Source: Aliihoeflea aestuarii
GTDB lineage: Bacteria; Pseudomonadota; Alphaproteobacteria; Rhizobiales; Rhizobiaceae
Reading direction: 5' to 3'
Length of the DNA stretch: 64,000 bases
Assembly: GCF_024105665.1 (NCBI RefSeq)
Contig: NZ_JAAAMK010000002.1
Location: forward strand, 310,001 to 374,000
In this document: in pieces, positions 57,640 to 64,000 of the stretch
Layout: each line of letters opens with the position of its first letter
Position numbering within the stretch: position 1 is the first letter of the stretch
Notes under the pieces: model-generated
What the model was told of the DNA's origin: nothing
What the model saw: the letters and a program-made list of their open reading frames with translations, nothing else
Databases searched by the model: none
Made by a program: the position numbers and the translations under genes

Positions 57640-58677
57640 CTAGAACGCTTTCGACAGCCGCATCAGGCTGATGAAATGCTTGAACGGCGAGCCCGCGTTC
57701 CAGGCGAGGTAGCGCGGTTCCTCGCAGCCGTGGAACCTGCGCTTGAAAGCCGCGTGTCCCTGAAGGTTGAAGACCTTGCGGTTGACCGCGCCCGATCGGT
57801 AGAGCCCTCGCAGCATGGCGCGGAAGGGCGTGCTTTCGTCATACCCGCTCGGCTCGACGTTGCACAGCGGCGACAGACCGAGCATCACCCGCTCGCGTCC
57901 CTCGGCCTTGAAGACGTCGACGGCGCGTTTGGTCAGGCCGATTTCGGCGTGCGACGTCGTTTCGGGCAGCTTGCGCTTGAAAGAGGTAAGATAACCGACG
58001 ATCTCGCCATCACGGCAGATCGGGTCGAAATAGAGAAGACAACTGATATGCCCGTCCGGTTCGATAAGCACGAACCGGCGCATCATCGGGCCACCCGCCT
58101 CCGACAATGGCCGGTTGAGGAACGCCATCTCGCGCTTCTTCACGATGCGCGATTGCCGCCATCTGGCGGACAGTTCGGCGATCATGCAGTCCGCCCCCTC
58201 GACGTCTTCGGCCTCGGCAATCCGATAGCCTTTCTTTTCGAGCCACCGTTCGGAATAGCGAACCGTTTCCTTACGCTTGCCGGAAAAGTCGTAGCTGGCA
58301 AGGTCGAGTGCTGTGTCGATGCCCATCATCGCGATACGAAAGCCGCGCACAGCCAGATGCTCGGCCGTTTCGCGGTCGATCTCCGCGAAGCACGGCGTTC
58401 TTGCCTCTCCGATGAAGGCGTCGAGAAGATCTGTCCGGTCCGCTTTCGCGCACACGGGATCGCCGAGCGCGATCAGCGAGCCCATCTTCTTTCCGTGCGC
58501 GATATAGCCGCGCGCGTCACCGAAATGCGAAAGCCCTGCCTGCACGGCGCTCGAATAGGCAAGCGAGAAGTCGCCGTGCTGCATGAAAAGCGCCAGCCGA
58601 TCCGCCTGTTGAAGTTTCGCATCGGGCAACTCGGCAAGGCCACGGTCGAAAAGGCGGTCGATCAGTTTACGGCTCAT
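57640..58677 (-). CDS. DUF2156 (MprF-like lysyltransferase domain) protein
   Basis: 345 residues. The whole chain matches the soluble domain of phosphatidylglycerol lysyltransferases: DFSLAYSSAVQAGLSHFGDARGYIAHGKKMGSLIALGDPVC near the start, then two GNAT-like halves with ALYF-type strands (CLLYFDPICRDGEIVGYLTS) and VMLGLSPLCN at the C-terminal half. No membrane segments. Possible aminoacyl or acyl transfer to a lipid, with the substrate unknown. Its start overlaps the stop of the methyltransferase gene (ATGA). Confidence 0.78.
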   Translation of the reverse strand: MSRKLIDRLFDRGLAELPDAKLQQADRLALFMQHGDFSLAYSSAVQAGLSHFGDARGYIAHGKKMGSLIALGDPVCAKADRTDLLDAFIGEARTPCFAEIDRETAEHLAVRGFRIAMMGIDTALDLASYDFSGKRKETVRYSERWLEKKGYRIAEAEDVEGADCMIAELSARWRQSRIVKKREMAFLNRPLSEAGGPMMRRFVLIEPDGHISCLLYFDPICRDGEIVGYLTSFKRKLPETTSHAEIGLTKRAVDVFKAEGRERVMLGLSPLCNVEPSGYDESTPFRAMLRGLYRSGAVNRKVFNLQGHAAFKRRFHGCEEPRYLAWNAGSPFKHFISLMRLSKAF

Positions 58678-59354
58678 GCGCCTTTCTCCGGCTTGCGGAA
58701 GATCAAGGTGCGGTAGAGCGCCGGTCCGATCCCGAGAAGACGGTGGTCGTGGACCGCGACTTCTTCAAGCCCAATACGCTGCGCTTCGACGCGGTAGTCA
58801 TAGATCGGGTGCTGCGACGCAAGCCCCAGCAGCCAGAAGAACGAGAGCCCGAATTTGAGATAGAGCCAGGCGAGCGGACCGAGAAGGCCGCGAGGCGGCG
58901 CCATGTCGGCGATCATCAACAGACCGCCGGGACGCAGATAGCTTGTCGCCCTGACGAGCACGACCGGCATGTCCTTCGGGCCGAACACGTTGAAGAAGTA
59001 ATTTCCGGCAACGACGTCGAAGAGCGGATCGGGCGTGAGCGCGAGTGCATCGCCTGCGATCAGTTCGGCCCGTGCACCCTTGCGCATCAAACGCCGCCGC
59101 AGACGCTCGATCATCCGCGACGACAGGTCGATCGCCGTGACGCGCGCGCCCGCACGCGCGGCGGCGATCGCATCCTCGCCGGAACCGGCTCCCAGATAGA
59201 GCACGCGGGCGCCCCTTTTCAGATATCGCAGTTGCGCCATCTTCGCCCGGCGGATCAGTCCGAACGAATAGATGTGGGCAATTGTCTCGTAAACGCCGGC
59301 AACGGCGTCATAATTGCGACTCTTGACGGTCGTCTTGTCAGTCGAGGATGGCAA
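58674..59354 (-). CDS. class I SAM-dependent methyltransferase
   Basis: 226 residues. YDAVAGVYETIAHIYSFGLIRRAK at the N-terminus and motif I VLYLGAGSGEDAIAAA are of the UbiE/phospholipid N-methyltransferase kind; AELIAGDALALTPDPLFDVVAGNYFF covers motifs II-IV. A hydrophobic stretch (LLGPLAWLYLKFGLSFFWLLG) suggests contact with membrane lipid. Coupled by 4-nt overlap to the DUF2156 gene, so the pair may modify the same lipid. Confidence 0.83.
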   Translation of the reverse strand: MPSSTDKTTVKSRNYDAVAGVYETIAHIYSFGLIRRAKMAQLRYLKRGARVLYLGAGSGEDAIAAARAGARVTAIDLSSRMIERLRRRLMRKGARAELIAGDALALTPDPLFDVVAGNYFFNVFGPKDMPVVLVRATSYLRPGGLLMIADMAPPRGLLGPLAWLYLKFGLSFFWLLGLASQHPIYDYRVEAQRIGLEEVAVHDHRLLGIGPALYRTLIFRKPEKGA

Positions 59355-59604
59355 GCGGCTGCCTTTCGGGTGGCGTTGGTCGGGCGCTTTTAGAGTAATT
59401 CCAGCAAAAGCGCGACGCGGTTTGCGCTGAAAACGCTGGCTGTGAAGTGGCTTTGCGACGACATCATGCCTTCGCAGGAATTCCGTTCGTGAAAATCCTC
59501 GCCCACAGCCGAAAACTTGGTAAAGCGCTTGCCAAGACGCGCACTATCCGTCTAATTCCGCGCGCATTCCCGTTTTCCAGATAATTCCTGCCGGAGTGCC
59601 CCCG

Positions 59605-60102
59605 ATGTCCCTTCCAGACAAAGCCTTTCCCGTTTCCTGGGATCAGTTCCATCGCGATTCCCGCGCGCTCGCATGGCGTCTGGCCGGTATCAACGGCAGG
59701 TGGCGCGCTATCGTCTGCATCACGCGCGGCGGGTTGGTTCCCGCAGCCGTCATTTCGCGCGAGTTGGGCGTTCGCCTGATCGAGACGGTCTGCGTCGCTT
59801 CCTATCACGACTACACGGAACAGGGTGAACTGAAGGTCCTGAAGGAAATCTCGCCTGCGCTTCTGGAAAACGAAGGCAAGGACGTGCTGATCGTCGACGA
59901 CCTGACCGATACCGGAAAGACCGCCGCCATCGTCCGCGCCATGATGCCGAAGGCGCATTTCGCGACGATCTACGCCAAGCCGAAAGGACGCCCGCTCGTC
60001 GACACTTTCGTAACGGAAGTATCGCAGGATACGTGGATCTACTTCCCTTGGGATATGGGGTTCACCTACCAGAAGCCGATATCCGAGGATCATCAGGGCT
60101 GA
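59605..60102 (+). CDS. gpt: xanthine-guanine phosphoribosyltransferase
   Basis: 165 residues from ATG 59605 (GGAG 8 nt upstream; ATG 59596 is less well placed). PRPP loop [14 protein letters not shown], substrate strand [18 protein letters not shown] and the hood segment with FPWDMGF are as in E. coli Gpt. Salvages xanthine and guanine; linked in purpose to adenine deaminase at 48 kb. Confidence 0.95.
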   Translation: MSLPDKAFPVSWDQFHRDSRALAWRLAGINGRWRAIVCITRGGLVPAAVISRELGVRLIETVCVASYHDYTEQGELKVLKEISPALLENEGKDVLIVDDLTDTGKTAAIVRAMMPKAHFATIYAKPKGRPLVDTFVTEVSQDTWIYFPWDMGFTYQKPISEDHQG

Positions 60103-60304
60103 CGCAACGGTGGGCTTCGCTTCAAGCGACAGATCCCAGACCGAACGAAACCGAAGCGAAACCCGTCGAAACTTGCGCAGGGCTTGCACGAATCGAAAAA
60201 TCACCCCATTTTGGCGTGATCCGCAAGGTAAAAGGACTTTGAAACTCGCGACTTGGGGACAATACTCCTTAAGTTGGCAAATGAATCGAGCGCGAAACCA
60301 AAAC

Positions 60305-60799
60305 ATGTTCCTCACCCACCAGACTCGCATACGCGTCGCCGAAAGGTTGCGTCGGCTGATCGGCGGCCTGCCGTGCAGGACACAGATCGCGGCTCTTCCA
60401 TGGCGCGTCGCGAAAGACGGTTCCTGCGAGGTGCTTCTCGTCACCAGCCGCGGCACCGGCCGCTGGGTGCTGCCGAAAGGCTGGCCGGAAGGCTCGGAAA
60501 CGTTCTGGGACGCGGCTGCCCGCGAGGCGGTCGAAGAGGCGGGCGTGACCGGCGAGGTCGCGCAAGGCGTACTCGGTCGCTTTTATTACGACAAAATGCT
60601 GGCTCGCGGTCGCCAATGGCGCTGTGAAGTTCTCGTCTATCCGCTTCAGGTCGTGGACGTCGCCGACAGATGGCCTGAAAAGAAGAAACGCCGGCGTCGC
60701 TGGTTCGCTCCCGACGACGCCGCCCGGCTGGTCAACGAGCCCGATCTGGCGGAAATGATCGGGCGCTTTGCGCCGAATCCTCAAAAAACCGCCGCCTGA
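60305..60799 (+). CDS. Nudix hydrolase
   Basis: 164 residues from ATG 60305; ATG 60281 is in frame and possible. Nudix box GWPEGSETFWDAAAREAVEEAG (G-x5-E-x7-REAxEExG) preceded by the strand GRWVLPK. Resembles the diphosphoinositol/diadenosine polyphosphate hydrolase type (MutT-like, basic helix KKKRRRRWF near the end). Substrate unproven. Confidence 0.92.
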   Translation: MFLTHQTRIRVAERLRRLIGGLPCRTQIAALPWRVAKDGSCEVLLVTSRGTGRWVLPKGWPEGSETFWDAAAREAVEEAGVTGEVAQGVLGRFYYDKMLARGRQWRCEVLVYPLQVVDVADRWPEKKKRRRRWFAPDDAARLVNEPDLAEMIGRFAPNPQKTAA

Positions 60800-60869
60800 A
60801 GGTCGCCTTTCCAGGCCAGATGGTTTAGCCGGCTGACCGGAACCATGGCTGCGACCTTATAGGACACAG

Positions 60870-62423
60870 ATGACAGATACGACGATCCGCAAGGACACGC
60901 TCGATAAGGACCTCGACAAACTCGTTCATGTCGAGGAAGCGACGGCAGTCGTTGCGCGTCCTCTCGTCGCGCCCGGCATCGCGCTTCTGTTCATCGCCAT
61001 GAGCGCGGTTTTCGCGTCGGTCTATGTGTTCGACGAGCCGCGTGCGGTCCTGATCGTGGCCGCCGCCGCCATCGGCGGCTACATGGCGCTCAACATCGGC
61101 GCGAACGACGTCGCCAACAATGTCGGTCCAGCCGTCGGCGCCAAGGCGTTGACGATGGGCGGCGCGCTCGTCATCGCCGCCATCTTCGAAAGCGCCGGCG
61201 CGTTGATTGCAGGCGGCGACGTGGTCGGCACGATTTCGAGCGGCATCGTCGATCCGGCAAATTTCGAGAACCCGGAAATCTTTATCCGTTTGATGCTGGC
61301 CGCTCTTATCTCGTCCGCCCTCTGGATCAACCTGGCGACTTGGATCGGCGCGCCGGTATCGACGACCCATGCCGTTGTCGGCGGCGTGCTCGGCGCGGGC
61401 GTGACGGCGGCAGGCTTTGCAACCGTCAACTGGGCCGTCATGGGGGCGATCGCGGCAAGCTGGGTCATCTCGCCTTTTCTGGGCGGCCTGATCGCCGCCG
61501 TTTTTCTTGCCCTTATCAAGACCGCCATCATCTATCAGGACGACAAGATCGCCGCGGCGCGGCGCTGGCTTCCCCTCCTGATTGCCATCATGGCCGGTAC
61601 GTTTGCAGCCTATCTTGCCAGCAAGGGCCTGCGGCGCGTCGTCAGTCTTTCGACGACGTCGATCACCGCTCTAGGCATCGGCAGCTTTTTGGCGGTCTGG
61701 CTCGCGGCACATTTCTACATCGCACGGCGGGCGATCGGCCTTGAAAACCGGAACCAGTCCCTGCGCGCTCTTTTCAGCGTACCGCTTATCTTCGCGGCGG
61801 CACTGCTCTCTTTCGCGCATGGAGCGAACGACGTCGCCAACGCGATCGGGCCGGTCGCAGCCATCGTCCAGGTCGCCCACTCATCCGAGGTAACGACCGC
61901 GGTGGCCATTCCCTTCTGGGTCATGGTGATCGGAGCACTCGGCATCTCGTTCGGACTGGTGCTTTTCGGCGCGAAACTGATCCACATGGTTGGTGAGCAG
62001 ATTACCAAGCTCAACCCGATGCGCGCCTTTTGCGTGGCTCTTTCGGCTGCGCTGACGGTCATCGTCGCATCGGCGCTCGGCATGCCGGTCAGTTCGACGC
62101 ATATCGCCGTCGGCGCTGTGTTCGGCGTCGGCTTCTTTCGTGAATGGTACACGACGAACTCGTCGCGCCGTCGCCGCTACATGGAACGCAAGAACGCTGC
62201 CCACCGCGCCGCGCGTGAACAGTCATCCGAAGATCAGGTCGCCTCCGCCGCAAAATTGGACGACGATCTCGATGCCGCGCCCGCATCGAGCGAGGAAATC
62301 CGCCGCCGCCGTTTGGTGCGCCGGGCGCATGTGACGACGATTGCTGCCGCCTGGGTGACCACCGTTCCTGCCGCCGCCCTCCTCTCGGCGTTGATCTTCC
62401 TTGCACTCAGCCTGTTCGCGTGA
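60870..62423 (+). CDS. pit: inorganic phosphate transporter, Pit family
   Basis: 517 residues. Two PiT signature repeats: GANDVANNVGPAVGAKALTM in the N-terminal half and GANDVANAIGPVAAIVQVAH in the C-terminal half, plus paired GAPVSTTHAVVGGVLG and GMPVSSTHIAVGAVFG. About ten to twelve helices and a charged C-terminal loop. Low-affinity metal-phosphate/proton symport. Single gene, no PhoU-like regulator gene adjacent. Confidence 0.95.
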   Translation: MTDTTIRKDTLDKDLDKLVHVEEATAVVARPLVAPGIALLFIAMSAVFASVYVFDEPRAVLIVAAAAIGGYMALNIGANDVANNVGPAVGAKALTMGGALVIAAIFESAGALIAGGDVVGTISSGIVDPANFENPEIFIRLMLAALISSALWINLATWIGAPVSTTHAVVGGVLGAGVTAAGFATVNWAVMGAIAASWVISPFLGGLIAAVFLALIKTAIIYQDDKIAAARRWLPLLIAIMAGTFAAYLASKGLRRVVSLSTTSITALGIGSFLAVWLAAHFYIARRAIGLENRNQSLRALFSVPLIFAAALLSFAHGANDVANAIGPVAAIVQVAHSSEVTTAVAIPFWVMVIGALGISFGLVLFGAKLIHMVGEQITKLNPMRAFCVALSAALTVIVASALGMPVSSTHIAVGAVFGVGFFREWYTTNSSRRRRYMERKNAAHRAAREQSSEDQVASAAKLDDDLDAAPASSEEIRRRRLVRRAHVTTIAAAWVTTVPAAALLSALIFLALSLFA

Positions 62424-62978
62424 GCGCAAATGGCACAGCCAAGGGCATCTGATCTTTCTCCCCGTTATCCACATCGGCCTCCACAATATCTAGCGGTCGG
62501 CTAAGGATCGCAAACGATCCCTTGACGCTCGCGCACGAGTCGCGTTGTTATCGACCTTGCGCGACATCGTGCGCGCCGGAGCGGGTTTTACGGGTCGGGG
62601 TTTTCTGGTTTTGGTGGAAAGTTTTGGTCGGCTGAGGCATTATCGAGTGCCTTTCCGAGCGCGGCATTACGTGCGTTTTTTCTGAACCGCATTGTCGAAA
62701 TTTTTCATCGTAAACACTATATTTAGTGTTGCGACTGTATGATGACCCAAGATAGGGTTTAAGTCTGGTCCTTTAGAGTCGGAACCGGGAGTTGCCCGGC
62801 GGTTCGATGAAGAGCATGAGGCTCCGCCGAGGATCGGCCAAGCGTAGGATTTGCAAAGCGTTTTCGAGGAAACGGGCTGTTGCGCGCATCGCGCCGGCCG
62901 GATGCGGACACCGGGGATTTTCGCGGCCGACGAGCGGACCGCCCAGCCCCACAACATATAGACGATGGGACAGCCAAG
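62424..62978 (+). promoter_or_regulatory. nrdJ upstream region with NrdR boxes
   Basis: No gene in these 555 bases. Inverted repeat AACACTA-TATT-TAGTGTT at 62713-62730 matches the NrdR box pattern. A weaker partner ACCCAAGATAGGGT at 62745-62758 is centred 30 bp away, near the three-turn spacing usual for NrdR pairs. A possible promoter TTGACG (62522-62527) is further upstream. No cobalamin-riboswitch B12 box was found in the long leader. Confidence 0.6.
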
Positions 62979-64000
62979 ATGCGTATCGAACGTCGCTTCA
63001 CCAAGCCCGGTCAGTCGGCCTATGCCGAGATCGAATTCCGCAAGGCGCTGAGCGAGATCAAGAACCCGGACGGTTCGATCGTCTTCCGCCTCGCCGATAT
63101 CGACGTGCCGGCGCAGTTCAGCCAGGTCGCGGCCGACATCCTCGCGCAGAAATATTTCCGCAAGGCAGGCGTGCCCGCGCGCCTGAAGAAGTTCGAAGAG
63201 AATGATGTTCCTTCCTTCCTCTGGCGCTCAGTAGCCGATGAGGCTGCGCTTGCCGAATTGCCGGAAGACCAGCGCTACGGCTCCGAGACCGACGCCCGTC
63301 AGGTCTTCGACCGTCTCGCCGGCACCTGGACCTATTGGGGCTGGAAGGGCGGTTACTTCGCATCGGAGGAAGACGCGTCCGCCTTCAAGGACGAACTCGC
63401 CTATATGCTCGCCACCCAGCGCGTCGCGCCGAATTCACCGCAATGGTTCAACACCGGGCTGCACTGGGCCTACGGCATCGACGGTCCCGGCCAGGGCCAT
63501 TATTACGTTGACCCGTTCACCGGCAAGCTGACCAAGTCGAAGTCCTCCTACGAACATCCGCAGCCGCATGCCTGCTTCATCCAGGGCGTCGAGGACGATC
63601 TCGTCAATGAAGGCGGCATCATGGACCTTTGGGTCCGCGAGGCACGCCTGTTCAAATATGGCTCGGGCACCGGCTCCAACTTCTCCTATCTGCGCGGAGA
63701 AGGCGAAAAGCTGTCGGGTGGCGGACGCTCGTCGGGCCTGATGTCGTTCCTGAAGATCGGCGACCGCGCCGCCGGCGCGATCAAGTCGGGCGGTACGACT
63801 CGCCGCGCTGCCAAGATGGTCGTCGTCGATGTCGATCACCCCGATATCGAGGATTATATCGACTGGAAGGTGAAGGAGGAGCAGAAGGTCGCCTCGCTCG
63901 TCGCCGGCTCCAAGATCGTCCAGCAGCATCTCGCCGCCATCATGAAGGCGTGCCTCAATTGCGAGGCGGACGGCGACGATTGCTTCGACCCGTCGAAGAA
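62979..64000 (+). CDS. nrdJ: vitamin B12-dependent ribonucleotide reductase (3' end outside window)
   Basis: First 340 residues. Begins MRIERRFTKPGQSAYAEIEF; the class II alpha subunit is recognised by VAPNSPQWFNTGLHW, PQPHACFIQGVEDDLVNEGG (active-site Cys on strand 1), FKYGSGTGSNFSYLRGEGEKLSGGG and GDRAAGAIKSGGTTRRAAKMV. Makes deoxyribonucleotides using adenosylcobalamin and is oxygen-independent, so it may be the main reductase of the organism. Likely controlled by NrdR through the boxes upstream. Frame is open to the last base. Confidence 0.96.
   Translation, partial: MRIERRFTKPGQSAYAEIEFRKALSEIKNPDGSIVFRLADIDVPAQFSQVAADILAQKYFRKAGVPARLKKFEENDVPSFLWRSVADEAALAELPEDQRYGSETDARQVFDRLAGTWTYWGWKGGYFASEEDASAFKDELAYMLATQRVAPNSPQWFNTGLHWAYGIDGPGQGHYYVDPFTGKLTKSKSSYEHPQPHACFIQGVEDDLVNEGGIMDLWVREARLFKYGSGTGSNFSYLRGEGEKLSGGGRSSGLMSFLKIGDRAAGAIKSGGTTRRAAKMVVVDVDHPDIEDYIDWKVKEEQKVASLVAGSKIVQQHLAAIMKACLNCEADGDDCFDPSK

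Noticed and set aside
62424-62978. Cobalamin riboswitch before nrdJ
   Set aside because: I looked for a B12 box (GCCACTG) and the typical helices and did not find them; the NrdR boxes explain the region better.

Overview
The window looks like chromosome of a GC-rich alphaproteobacterium, most likely Hyphomicrobiales (rhizobial relatives). The basis is the mix of recognisable families (ChrR-type cupin anti-sigma, class II ribonucleotide reductase nrdJ, DUF1203, DUF6074-like phage protein, Gpt-type xanthine phosphoribosyltransferase), heavy use of ATGA start/stop overlaps, and strong third-position GC bias. Genus cannot be fixed from sequence reading alone.

Layout. 1-2.4 kb: the tail of an acidic Ala/Pro/Gly-rich protein, a LuxR-type response regulator with a degenerate receiver, and a small hypothetical gene. 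2.44-20.27 kb: a tRNA-Ser(UGA) gene followed by an integrated element of 17.8 kb bounded by exact 40-bp direct repeats (2491-2530 and 20232-20271). It carries a tyrosine integrase at the left end and an excisionase-like HTH gene at the right end. A dense early operon ends in a replication-initiator-like gene containing four iterons. The morphogenesis block has portal, fused protease/major capsid, HNH, tail tube, connectors, terminase and tape measure. It has no recognisable CI-type repressor, lysis cassette, tail tip or receptor-binding genes. Its large terminase gene is broken by an exact 110-bp tandem duplication and a second tail gene appears frameshifted. It is therefore either a decaying siphoprophage or a decayed helper-dependent (capsid-forming satellite-like) element. 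Just outside attR lies the 3' end of a second integrase, evidence of an earlier element in the same tRNA.

20.5-29.3 kb: glutaminase and a methyltransferase, then a photolyase - FAD oxidoreductase - DUF1365 - cyclopropane-fatty-acid-synthase operon of the kind controlled by RpoE/ChrR in the singlet-oxygen response, a TauE/SafE permease, and a secreted collagen-like/glycine-repeat protein. A ChrR-like gene with an SDR gene lies 11 kb further on (38.5-40 kb). Its upstream region shares the spaced motif GATCCGA-N12-GACGTA with the photolyase operon, which suggests one ECF-sigma regulon split over two loci.

29.3-64 kb: mostly housekeeping and metabolism. This includes CpdB nucleotidase, alanine dehydrogenase with a divergent Lrp-type regulator, an exported inorganic pyrophosphatase, sulfurtransferase/AlaX/cysteine synthase, two MFS transporters, an RhlE-type helicase, IlvA, TrkH and a DUF900 hydrolase lipoprotein. 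Further on are adenine deaminase, TctBA without TctC, tRNA-Leu(UAA), an alpha/beta hydrolase, WrbA, a universal stress protein, a DUF2156 protein/methyltransferase pair, Gpt, a Nudix hydrolase, Pit, and the 5' part of nrdJ behind likely NrdR boxes. A DUF1203 gene (33.9-34.4 kb) is frameshifted.
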